Part shown: positions 5,843 to 12,395 of the stretch, in pieces
Layout: each line of letters starts with the position of its first letter
Numbering within the stretch: the stretch's first letter is position 1
Source: an uncultured Campylobacter sp.
GTDB taxonomy: Bacteria; Campylobacterota; Campylobacteria; Campylobacterales; Campylobacteraceae
NCBI RefSeq assembly: GCF_937997405.1
Contig: NZ_CALKTL010000102.1
Span: forward strand, 1 to 16,227
Length of the DNA: 16,227 nt
Reading direction: 5' to 3'
Position numbers and translations under genes: made by a program
The notes under the pieces: generated by a model
Seen by the model: the letters and a program-made list of their open reading frames with translations, nothing else
What the model was told of the DNA's origin: nothing
Databases searched by the model: none

Positions 5843-6480
5843 TTGCGCGCTCTTTTCGCTAGCCACATTAAGCCAAAAAAGCCGAAAATCAAGGCCAAAC
5901 AAAGCGCGATTTTAGGCGCCTCAGCGGACTGGCTTTGAAACGCCATGCTCCTAATATCGCTCTTAGGGCTTTCTTTTGGCAAGATGCTTTGCGAGGCGGA
6001 ATTTTCCAAAGGCTCGGAAGCACTTGAAATTTTATCTTTAGACACACTGCCTTTCGGCGCAATATTTTCGGGCGCGCTGTCTTTGGGCAAGGAATTTTTA
6101 GCGACGTCTAAATTTTGAGGCACGGGATTTTCAAAAACGTCAGAATTTTGCGGCGTGGAATTTCCGGAGCCGCCGGAATTCTGCAGCGTAAAGTCTTCGG
6201 CGCTAAATTCCATCTGCGCGCCGTGTCCCGCGCCTCCGTAAATTTGAATAGTAAAATTTTTAGCTGGCATTCGTATGCTCGCAAGTCCCTCTTTATCGGT
6301 CCTAGTGCGCAAAATTTCGCGCCCGTCCGCACTGATTAAAACTTCGCACTGCATGCAGGGAGAATTTTTATAAAAATAGCTATAAATCGCCACTCTATCG
6401 CCCTCTTGCGTCGCAAAAAGATGAAGCGCATGCGAAAATGCGAAGGAGCTCAAAACCGCTAAGAAAAATAGCGTTCTCAT
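5839..6480 (-). CDS. nikL: Nickel ECF transporter, accessory protein with signal peptide and C-terminal anchor
   Basis: The 213-residue protein has a signal peptide (about 1-18, ending FSHA) and a small periplasmic beta-sandwich domain (about 19-95, with TDKEGLASIRMPA and GGAGHGAQMEF). A long linker follows, then one membrane helix (about 190-207) and a basic C-terminus. This is the architecture of NikL, the accessory component of Nik(K)MLQO importers, which helps deliver metal to NikM. The linker (about 96-188) is low-complexity, rich in Asn, Ser, Pro and Lys. It contains loose 10-11-residue repeats of the form PQNSDVxxN / PQNLDVAKN / PKDSAPEN, longer than I expect for the family. Its ATG overlaps the nikM stop by 4 nt and its stop overlaps nikQ. 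Confidence 0.82.
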   Translation of the reverse strand: MRTLFFLAVLSSFAFSHALHLFATQEGDRVAIYSYFYKNSPCMQCEVLISADGREILRTRTDKEGLASIRMPAKNFTIQIYGGAGHGAQMEFSAEDFTLQNSGGSGNSTPQNSDVFENPVPQNLDVAKNSLPKDSAPENIAPKGSVSKDKISSASEPLENSASQSILPKESPKSDIRSMAFQSQSAEAPKIALCLALIFGFFGLMWLAKRARK

Positions 6481-7076
6481 CGTCTCTGTCCGCCGTAAAA
6501 TTTCGCAATAAAGCTAAGCGCAAAAAGGGTGATGATTCCTTCCAAAACAGCTAGAATTGCGCCTTCGAGCGAGATGAGCGTCGCGATAGCAAAAAACTCC
6601 CGTCCGCTGATGAAAAGCACGAGATCAAGAAGCAGCATCGAGCAGACGATCGGCACGAAACCCGCCAAAAATAGATAAATTTTTTGCGTGCGCGCTTTTA
6701 GCTCTTGCGCTTTTGAGGCGGCGGCAAAGAGCCCGCCCAAAACCGCTGGAAAGCCGATGACTGCGGTATTTACGCCGAGCACGCTAAGCCCTCCGAAGCC
6801 GAAAAACACCCCTTGCAAAAACAGCGCGACAAAAATCGCCAAGATCGCGCGCGAGCCCAAAAACGCGCCCACGAGCCCGCTTAGCATCAGGTGCATGGAG
6901 CTGACCCCCACGGGCAGGTGCACGAAAGAGGCGACGAAAAATAGCGCGCTAAAACATGCGATCCTAGGGATCTCAGACTGCCTTACGCGCCATAAAATCG
7001 CCGCTACCGCAGGCGCCGTAACCGCCCAGCCAGCTAGCAGCACGGGCGCGCTCAAAACTCCTTCGCTAATGTGCAC
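6477..7076 (-). CDS. nikM: Nickel ECF transporter, substrate-binding membrane protein
   Basis: This is the S component of the importer: an integral membrane protein of 199 residues that binds Ni2+. The N-terminus Met-His-Ile-Ser-Glu-Gly is the hallmark of CbiM/NikM, where the amino group and His2 coordinate the metal. That fixes the GTG at 7076 as the true start, supported by a strong AAAGGAGG ribosome binding site. Further family motifs are HLPVGVSSMHLMLSGLVGAFLG (53-74, metal-site histidines) and GVNTAVIGFP (101-110). It overlaps nikL by 4 nt. Upstream, 781 bp separate it from nikK, which is unusual because these genes are normally adjacent. A distal promoter within that gap is possible. 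Confidence 0.9.
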   Translation of the reverse strand: MHISEGVLSAPVLLAGWAVTAPAVAAILWRVRQSEIPRIACFSALFFVASFVHLPVGVSSMHLMLSGLVGAFLGSRAILAIFVALFLQGVFFGFGGLSVLGVNTAVIGFPAVLGGLFAAASKAQELKARTQKIYLFLAGFVPIVCSMLLLDLVLFISGREFFAIATLISLEGAILAVLEGIITLFALSFIAKFYGGQRR

Positions 7077-7857
7077 GGCTCGCCTCCTTTAAATCGCCCC
7101 TGTTTTTTAGACGCGCAAAAACGCGCGAAGTAGCTAAATTTAAGGCATTTGCGAACTTTGCGATAACCGCTTTGATTACTACAGGTCTTGCTTTTACGGC
7201 TTTAGTCGCGATAAAATTTGCGGCTGTAAAACTCGCGGTTTGCGTCCTATCTGCGGCGGCTGTCAGCGCAAGACTCGGAGCGGTCTCGGAACCGCTTACG
7301 GAACCGGCAAATTTGATAAATTTTACAGCTCGCATGGCGCAAAAATTTTTGCTTGCTACATTTATAAGAATGACAAGCGGATTCTGCGACGCAAAATTTA
7401 AAGCTCCGAGCGATCTCGGCGCGGTGCTTGCGCGGTAAAACAGAGCCTGCAAAATTTCAAAAGTCGGGGTTTGTAAAATTTCAAAAAACGAAATTTTACG
7501 TGCCGATATTTTGCGCTCATAAATCCATGGATATGAAATTTTACGACTCGAAGCTCCTAAGCGCGGATTTCTACCGAGCAAAATTCCACGCAGCAGAGCT
7601 TCGTTTCTTAAAATTTTACTCGGCGGAATTTTGCTCCGTAAAGTTTTAACCAAACCCCGAGACGCAGACTGCGCGCGGGTGCAAAACGACAAAATTCTGC
7701 CCCGTAAAATTTCAGCCGCAGAATTCGCTGGAAATTTTACGCCCAAAAGCAAAACGCGCGAAAATAAAATTTCAAAGCTCCGCTCAAGCGTAAATTTAAA
7801 TTTATCCGCAGCGACGCAAATTTCGCCAGAAAAAAGAGATCTCACCGAGCCGCTCCG
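7077..7857. other. 781-bp gap in the nik operon, filled by repeat-like sequence
   Basis: The gap between nikK and nikM is dominated by AAATTT-centred repeats; I count eleven AAATTT hexamers between about 7450 and 7830. On the plus strand it reads as a broken pentapeptide array (7157-7649). On the minus strand one frame is open from a GTG at 7845 to a stop at 7066, overlapping the nikM start by 11 nt, but its residues match no family I know. No terminator was seen. Confidence 0.6.
7157..7649 (+). pseudogene. Broken pentapeptide-repeat gene, antisense inside the nik operon
   Basis: Read on the plus strand, the central hydrophobic codon of a five-residue unit recurs every 15 bp. First block: 7157, 7172, 7187, 7202, 7217, 7232, 7247, 7262 (units such as GLAFTA, VAIKF, AAVKL). 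Second block, in another frame: 7539, 7554, 7569, 7584, 7599, 7614, 7629, 7644 (units DMKFY, DSKLL, SADFY, RAKFH, AAELR, FLKFY, SAEFC, SVKF). Position i-2 is usually small (Ala, Ser, Thr, Val), as in pentapeptide-repeat proteins, which form a quadrilateral beta helix. The frame of the first block stops at 7438 and that of the second is open from before 7428 to TAA at 7647-7649, so one frameshift near 7430 separates them. There is no good start or ribosome binding site, so I call it a pseudogene. It could also be a non-coding repeat array that mimics such a protein. Confidence 0.45.
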
Positions 7858-8607
7858 TTATTTTTTCAGCTCGTCTGCCTTGATCCAAAGTACGGCTCCC
7901 AGCTCATTTACGGGCTGCTCGCTTCCTTTGGCGGCTTCCTCCTCGCTAAGAGCCGCAAAGCCCCACCAGCCGGCAACCGGCATCACGAAACTAAACTCGC
8001 CCGCGCCGTTGGTTTTAACGACCTGCGTGACATGCGCCTCGCTAGGGGCTTTGTAGCCCTTATCGTTATATAGCTCGATCTCCACGTCCGCGCCCGGGAC
8101 GGGCTTTCCGTGCAGTAAAAAAACTCCGCTAAATATCTCTCCCGCATACAGCGCATAAGGGCGCACGAGCGGCACGATCTCCGCCTCTAGCCCGAGCGGC
8201 TTATCCCAGCCTTCGCCCGCGTCGTAAGCATCGACGTAGGTTTTGGTGATATGGCGGATCATCTTGCGCTCAGCCGGCTCGGCATAGGGTTTAGGATCGA
8301 AATAAAACGCTAAAAGCGATGGCTTGTCCGCTTTAAATTCCGCCGCGAAATAGGAATTTTCGCCCTTTTTCTGCTCTTTTAGACCGCCTAGGAGCGATTT
8401 TTTCTCGCCGTCAATAAAAACGCCGAATTCTGCGGGCTTTTGTAGATTCATAGATTCCTGCAAAAATGGATGGGAGAATTCCAAATTTAGCTTTAAAGTA
8501 GCATCTTTTTGATCCTCTACGACATTTTTATCCGTTGTAAGAACGCCGAAATGTGCGAACGCAAGGCTCGCCGCGAAAATTCCTAAAAAAGCAAATTTTG
8601 CCTTCAT
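7858..8607 (-). CDS. nikK: Periplasmic nickel-uptake protein, DUF4198/NikK family
   Basis: The 249-residue secreted protein is the first gene of the nickel importer operon. The signal peptide (about 1-18) ends in LAFA, and the mature chain would begin with His19 (HFGVL). A free N-terminal histidine fits metal binding as proposed for NikK and parallels His2 of NikM. The body has DUF4198-type beta-rich features: FDPKPYAEP, TKTYVDAY, LVRPYALYAGEIFSGVFLLHGKPVPGADVEI and a C-terminal GWWGFAAL strand. It probably traps periplasmic Ni2+ and passes it to NikM/NikL. It starts at an ATG behind AAAGG, and a perfect palindrome covers this leader, so metal-responsive repression is likely. Its stop is 781 bp away from nikM. 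Confidence 0.85.
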   Translation of the reverse strand: MKAKFAFLGIFAASLAFAHFGVLTTDKNVVEDQKDATLKLNLEFSHPFLQESMNLQKPAEFGVFIDGEKKSLLGGLKEQKKGENSYFAAEFKADKPSLLAFYFDPKPYAEPAERKMIRHITKTYVDAYDAGEGWDKPLGLEAEIVPLVRPYALYAGEIFSGVFLLHGKPVPGADVEIELYNDKGYKAPSEAHVTQVVKTNGAGEFSFVMPVAGWWGFAALSEEEAAKGSEQPVNELGAVLWIKADELKK

Positions 8608-8634
8608 GTAATACCTTTCATAATAAAATATTAC
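8608..8634 (-). promoter_or_regulatory. Palindromic operator candidate before nikK
   Basis: GTAATA and TATTAC form a perfect 6-bp inverted repeat separated by 15 nt. It fills the space between the -10 box and the nikK ATG and overlaps the ribosome binding site. Spacing and position resemble nickel-regulator (NikR) operators, which are long palindromes with an 11-16 nt centre, but the half-sites do not match the E. coli or H. pylori consensus exactly. Confidence 0.45.
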
Positions 8635-8637
8635 GGA

Positions 8638-8643
8638 ATTGTA
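8638..8643 (-). promoter_or_regulatory. -10 box of nikK
   Basis: TACAAT on the minus strand, 30 nt before the ATG, just upstream of the palindrome. The predicted start of transcription falls at the edge of the palindrome, suiting a repressor. Confidence 0.5.
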
Positions 8644-8747
8644 TCACTTTTTTTCATCCGTATTGCTTAAATGTGGGTTTATTTTGAGTATTTAAAGCAA
8701 ACTTTAGTTAAAATGTCGCAATTTAAATTACCAAAAAGAGGCAGAAA

Positions 8748-9998
8748 ATGATAAATTTAAAACTTATCGAGACGAATTTCGACGAATTTAATAAAAAACT
8801 CATCGCTAAAAAAGTCCCTCCGCAAACTCTGCAATCGCTACTGGATGCCTACAACGAGCTAAAATCTAAAAAGACGGAGTTAGAGAACCTTCAAGCCGTG
8901 CAAAATGCAAAGAGTAAGGAGCTCGGTCTCGCCGCGCGCGAAGGCAGGGACGTAGGCGCGCTAAAATCGCAGCTTGAGGAAAACAAGCAAAAGATCCAAA
9001 GCCTAAGCGAGCTCGTAAATGAGCGCGAACAGAGCCTAGAAGCGATCGCCGCGTGCGTGCCGAATATCATCGACGACGACGTGCCGATCGGTGCGGACGA
9101 GAACGAAAACGTCTGTATCAAAAAAGTGCTGCAGCCGCGCACGTTCGACTTCGCGCCCAAGCAGCACTTCGAGCTCGGCGAGGCGCTAGGATGGCTTGAT
9201 TTCGAGCGCGGCGTCAAACTCAGCGGGAGTCGCTTTACCGCGATCCGCGGGTTGGGCGCAAAACTTAATATGGCTCTCATCAATTATATGATAGAATTTA
9301 ACAACTCGCGCGGCTTCGAACTCGTAAATATGCCGTTTTTGGTGCGCGATCAGATCCTCTACGGCACGGGTCAGCTGCCTAAATTTAAAGACGACCTCTA
9401 CCGCGTTGACGACGAGGAGCAAAACCTCTACCTCATCCCTACGAGCGAGGTTACGGCGACGAATCTCTTTAACGATGAAATTTTACTCAGCGAGGAACTG
9501 CCGATCAAGCTCACCAGCTACAGCCACTGCTTTCGCAAAGAAGCGGGCTCGGCGGGGCGCGATACGCGCGGCATGATCCGCCAACACCAGTTTGAAAAGG
9601 TCGAGCTCGTCGCCATCACGCGCCCGGAAGACAGCGCAAAGATGCTTGAAGAGATGATTTCATGCGCGAGCGATCTGCTAAGTAGCCTTGGCCTTCCGCA
9701 CAGACACATGCTGCTTTGCAGTGGCGATCTTGGCTTTAGCGCCGCAAAGACCGTGGATTTGGAGGTTTGGCTGCCGGGGCAGAACCAATACAGAGAAATC
9801 AGCTCGATCAGCAACTGTCGCGATTTTCAGGCGCGCAGAGCCAAGATCCGCTTCAAAGACGGCAAGAAAAACAGCCTCGTTCACACTCTAAACGGCTCCT
9901 CGCTCGCGGTCGGCCGCACGCTGATCGCGGTGATGGAAAACTACCAGCGCAAGGACGGCAGCATCGAAATTCCGCGCGTTTTAGAAAAATATATGTAG
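8748..9998 (+). CDS. serS: Seryl-tRNA synthetase
   Basis: This cytoplasmic class II enzyme charges tRNA-Ser with serine. It has 416 residues, normal for the family. The N-terminal antiparallel coiled-coil arm (about 27-100) that grips the tRNA long variable arm is evident from its Glu/Lys/Gln/Leu pattern. The catalytic core has the TSE serine-binding motif (232-234), motif 2 FRKEAGSAGRDTRGMIRQHQFEKVE (262-286) with the ATP-binding arginines, and motif 3 NGSSLAVGRTLIAVMENYQ (382-400). The start has AAGAGG 6 nt upstream. A weak -10 (TAAAAT, 8709-8714) lies before it, divergent from nikK. It heads a plus-strand run with the pentapeptide ORF, nadD-rsfS and the NSS symporter, all closely spaced. 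Confidence 0.97.
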   Translation: MINLKLIETNFDEFNKKLIAKKVPPQTLQSLLDAYNELKSKKTELENLQAVQNAKSKELGLAAREGRDVGALKSQLEENKQKIQSLSELVNEREQSLEAIAACVPNIIDDDVPIGADENENVCIKKVLQPRTFDFAPKQHFELGEALGWLDFERGVKLSGSRFTAIRGLGAKLNMALINYMIEFNNSRGFELVNMPFLVRDQILYGTGQLPKFKDDLYRVDDEEQNLYLIPTSEVTATNLFNDEILLSEELPIKLTSYSHCFRKEAGSAGRDTRGMIRQHQFEKVELVAITRPEDSAKMLEEMISCASDLLSSLGLPHRHMLLCSGDLGFSAAKTVDLEVWLPGQNQYREISSISNCRDFQARRAKIRFKDGKKNSLVHTLNGSSLAVGRTLIAVMENYQRKDGSIEIPRVLEKYM

Positions 9999-10005
9999 GC
10001 GGCCC

Positions 10006-10779
10006 GTGCGAAAGCCTTACAAAAACCCGAATTCTAACGCCCGCTTCGCAACCGCTGGATTTTGCGCGGTAAAATTTATGGATCGCGGCGTTAAATTTTT
10101 CGCGCTACAAAACGCAGGATTTTTTGCAACAAAATTTGGTAGCACGAAATTTTGCGGCACAGAGCCCGGAGCGCACAATGCCGCGCTTCGCGATTTTAAA
10201 TTTTGCAATGAAACGCTTCGTCATACGCGGCAAATTCGGCAATCACGACACTCGCATTTTAAATTTCTTGGCGCGAAATTTACGACCTACGGAACAGAAT
10301 TTTTAGGGGCGAACTTTCGCAGAGCGGAATTCTGCAAATCAAAATTTATGGCACGTGGCGTTAAATTTTACAAAGCAGAATTGCGCGAGACGGATTTTTT
10401 AGCTCGCATTGCGAAATTTTATGCGGCTAAATTTCACGGCGCGAAATTTCACGAGATGAAGTTCCAGACGCCAAATTTAGAGCTTAAAATGAAATTTAAC
10501 GCAGCGAAATTCGGCGAGGTAAAATTCCGCGATGGCGCGCTTTTTAAATTTATCGCCGCAAAAGGGCTGCGACGCAGTCCTAGCCTTTACGCCGCCACGC
10601 CCTTTAAATTTATCGCGCTGCAAAACGCGGGATTTTTTGCAACAAAATTCAGCGAAACGGAATTTTGCGGCGTAAAATTTCATAAAACAAGATTACGTCG
10701 CGCAAAATTTTATACCGCGGAATTTGTGGCGAAGTGCGAGAAATTTCGCGGCGCGGAGCGGCACGGAGCGGGTGCGTGA
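10006..10779 (+). CDS. Pentapeptide-repeat-like protein, novel
   Basis: A 257-residue frame fills the gap between serS (ends 9998) and nadD. It starts at a GTG 7 nt after the serS stop and its TGA overlaps the nadD GTG (10776-10779). The sequence is dominated by K-F, E-F and N-F pairs in five-residue register. Hydrophobic centres fall at residues 14, 19, 24; 34, 39, 44, 49; 99, 104, 109, 114; 121, 126, 131; 138, 143, 148, 153, 158; 164, 169, 174, 179; and 200 to 240 in unbroken steps of five. The residue two before is mostly Ala, Ser, Thr, Val or Gly, as in the A(D/N)LXX family that folds into a beta helix. Breaks between blocks are irregular. No signal peptide is seen. Function is unknown; known relatives include gyrase-protecting proteins, but nothing here shows that. 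It could instead be a non-coding repeat array that happens to stay open. Confidence 0.5.
   Translation: MRKPYKNPNSNARFATAGFCAVKFMDRGVKFFALQNAGFFATKFGSTKFCGTEPGAHNAALRDFKFCNETLRHTRQIRQSRHSHFKFLGAKFTTYGTEFLGANFRRAEFCKSKFMARGVKFYKAELRETDFLARIAKFYAAKFHGAKFHEMKFQTPNLELKMKFNAAKFGEVKFRDGALFKFIAAKGLRRSPSLYAATPFKFIALQNAGFFATKFSETEFCGVKFHKTRLRRAKFYTAEFVAKCEKFRGAERHGAGA
10100..10670 (+). repeat. 58-bp direct repeat inside the pentapeptide ORF
   Basis: The segments 10100-10157 and 10613-10670 are nearly the same (about 9 differences by eye), both encoding ALQNAGFFATKF followed by a TEF/TKF-C-G unit. They lie 513 bp apart (171 codons), so the repeat is in frame. A second pair, VKFMDRGVKF (from about 10066) and SKFMARGVKF (from about 10336), shows further internal duplication. 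Confidence 0.7.
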
Positions 10780-12386
10780 AAATCGCACTTTTCGGCGGCA
10801 GTTTCGATCCGCCGCACGCAGGACACGACGCCGCGGTGAAGGCGATCTTATCAAGTCTAAAGCCCGATTTGCTGATCATAATGCCGTCGTTTCTAAACCC
10901 GTTTAAAAAGAGCTTTTCGGCGCCGCCGCAGCTGCGGCTTAGATGGTGCCGCGCGCTGTGGAGCGATGCTCCGCACGTGGAAGTGAGCGATTATGAAATT
11001 TCGCAAAACCGCTCGGTATCCACGATACAAAGTGTGAAATTTCTGCTCGAAAAATACGACGCGAACGGCAAAATCTCGGCGGAGACGGCAAGCAGAGCGA
11101 GCGAGACCCCGGCAACCGTAACGAATAAGGCTCTACCTAACGGCGCAAATATTGCGAATAAAATTTCTGCCGGTGCTTATACTTCGGGTAGTACAGACGA
11201 AATTTTACCCGAGAAGACGGACGGGGCTTTGTCGTGCGATATAGGTAAAATTCTAAGCGGCGACACCTGCTACGCCGATATTACGGGCGGGACGAGCATC
11301 CCCGCTAACGCAAAAAACGAAGCTCTGCAAGACGGAATGGCGAATCAAATTTCGGTTGGTAGCAAAAGCGAAATGGACGGAATTTCACAAAGTAACGCGG
11401 GCAGCGAGGACGGCGCGAGTAAAATCCAAAACGCAGATAAAATTTCAAATGCGAGCGAAATTTTAAACGCAAAAAACCGCGAAATTCCAAGTAGCATAGC
11501 GAGCGAGAGTTCGGATGCGGATGAAATTTCGGGCGCGAATAAAATTTCAAGTGGCGACGCAGACGACGTATGCAACGTAAGCGGTAGCGCAAATGAAACA
11601 AACGGCATGGGTAGAGCAAATAACGTAAGTAGCGCAAGTAAAGCAAATGATAACGCAAACGGCGCAAATGATACAAACGGCGCAGGCCAAACAAACAACA
11701 CAAGCGATGTGAGCGACATAAATGATACAAACGACGCGCATAGCGCAGGCGACGCAGTAAATTGCATAGGTAGCGCAAGCGGCACGGATACAACACCAAA
11801 GCTCTACATCGTCGTGGGTGCTGACAACCTAGCCGAGCTCCATAAATGGCGCGATTTTAGCGAACTTCAGAAATTAGCGGAGTTTGTCGTGCTTACGCGG
11901 CCCGGCTACGAGATCCCGCGGCAGTGGGAGAGCCTAAGGCGGATCGAGATTGCCGTAGATGCGAGCTCAAGCGGTTTTAGGCGAGATTTCAAAGGCGAAA
12001 TCCCGCCCAAGATCGCAGCAGAGGTCATAAAATTTTATAAAAGGAAAGATATGCAAGATCCAAAGCAAAGGGCGGAGCGGATCGCCGAAATTTTAAACGA
12101 AAAGAAAGCCGAAGATGTCCAGATCATCGATATGAGTGAGCGCGAATACATCGCAAAGCTCGTAGTAATCGCTACTACGCTAACCTCCCGCCACGCAGCC
12201 TCGCTCATCGAGGAGCTAAAAAGCGTGCTTAAGCCGCTTGGGGAGGAGTTTTTGGCTATCGAAAGCGGCGATGAGTGGAGCGTCGTCGATCTCGGCGACA
12301 TCATAGTCCATCTCATCAGCGAGACTTACCGCGCCAAATACAATATCGAGGATTTCCTCGACAAGCTCAAAAAAGAGCAATTTTAA
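10776..12386 (+). CDS. nadD-rsfS: Fused nicotinate-nucleotide adenylyltransferase and ribosome silencing factor
   Basis: One open frame holds two proteins that are usually separate adjacent genes. Residues 1-95 and about 340-425 (numbered from the GTG at 10776) are NadD, which adenylates nicotinate mononucleotide in NAD synthesis. Visible are the nucleotidyltransferase motif FGGSFDPPHAGH (6-17, HxGH), NPFK, LYIVVGADNL and a C-terminal SSSGFRRDF in place of the usual ISSTxxR. Residues from about 426 (Met at 12051) are RsfS/Iojap, which binds ribosomal protein uL14 and blocks subunit joining: DVQIIDMS, VIATTLTSRH, GDEWSVVDLGDIIVHL. About 245 low-complexity residues interrupt NadD. The frame extends 14 codons before the GTG, but MKIALFGGSFDP-type starts are the family norm and GGAG lies upstream. 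The stop codon between the two parts is missing, while the internal ribosome binding site survives. Confidence 0.88.
   Translation: MKIALFGGSFDPPHAGHDAAVKAILSSLKPDLLIIMPSFLNPFKKSFSAPPQLRLRWCRALWSDAPHVEVSDYEISQNRSVSTIQSVKFLLEKYDANGKISAETASRASETPATVTNKALPNGANIANKISAGAYTSGSTDEILPEKTDGALSCDIGKILSGDTCYADITGGTSIPANAKNEALQDGMANQISVGSKSEMDGISQSNAGSEDGASKIQNADKISNASEILNAKNREIPSSIASESSDADEISGANKISSGDADDVCNVSGSANETNGMGRANNVSSASKANDNANGANDTNGAGQTNNTSDVSDINDTNDAHSAGDAVNCIGSASGTDTTPKLYIVVGADNLAELHKWRDFSELQKLAEFVVLTRPGYEIPRQWESLRRIEIAVDASSSGFRRDFKGEIPPKIAAEVIKFYKRKDMQDPKQRAERIAEILNEKKAEDVQIIDMSEREYIAKLVVIATTLTSRHAASLIEELKSVLKPLGEEFLAIESGDEWSVVDLGDIIVHLISETYRAKYNIEDFLDKLKKEQF
11061..11795 (+). repeat. In-frame low-complexity insertion in nadD
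   Basis: About 245 codons separate LLEKYD from KLYIVVGADN, which are nearly adjacent in normal NadD. The first two thirds contain repeated NKIS, DKIS, DEIS and EIL units, coded by AAAATTTCA/GAAATTTCG/GAAATTTTA words often 18 bp apart. The last third is an almost pure Asn-Ala-Asp-Gly-Ser-Thr tract (about 11576-11780). The reading frame is intact throughout. Confidence 0.85.
12051..12386 (+). CDS. rsfS: Ribosome silencing factor, possible independent start inside the fusion
   Basis: Same frame as the fused gene. The ATG at 12051 has AAAGGAAAG just upstream, a better ribosome binding site than that of nadD, and the 111-residue product would be a full-length RsfS of normal size. I list it because translation from here could yield free RsfS beside the fusion. 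The Met corresponds to where RsfS proteins normally begin, and the preceding residues (EVIKFYKRKD) look like a natural NadD C-terminus. Confidence 0.55.
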   Translation: MQDPKQRAERIAEILNEKKAEDVQIIDMSEREYIAKLVVIATTLTSRHAASLIEELKSVLKPLGEEFLAIESGDEWSVVDLGDIIVHLISETYRAKYNIEDFLDKLKKEQF

Positions 12387-12395
12387 GGAGGGAGC

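Noticed and set aside
5843..5902. Earlier start for nikQ at 5902
   Set aside because: It would overlap nikL by 64 nt; the ATG at 5842 forms an ATGA overlap like the other junctions and has a ribosome binding site.
7631..8056. Plus-strand frame of 141 codons reaching into nikK
   Set aside because: Its second half is antisense to well-conserved nikK; the first half only carries a pentapeptide scrap (SAAEFAGNF).
10734..10775. Earlier start for nadD at 10734
   Set aside because: It adds 14 Arg-rich residues before the conserved KIALFGGSFDP start and lies within the pentapeptide ORF.
11305..11799. Long minus-strand open frames (up to 164 codons) opposite the nadD insertion
   Set aside because: They are complements of the low-complexity tract; Arg-Leu-Tyr or Phe-Ala-Leu monotony, no ribosome binding site and no recognisable domain.
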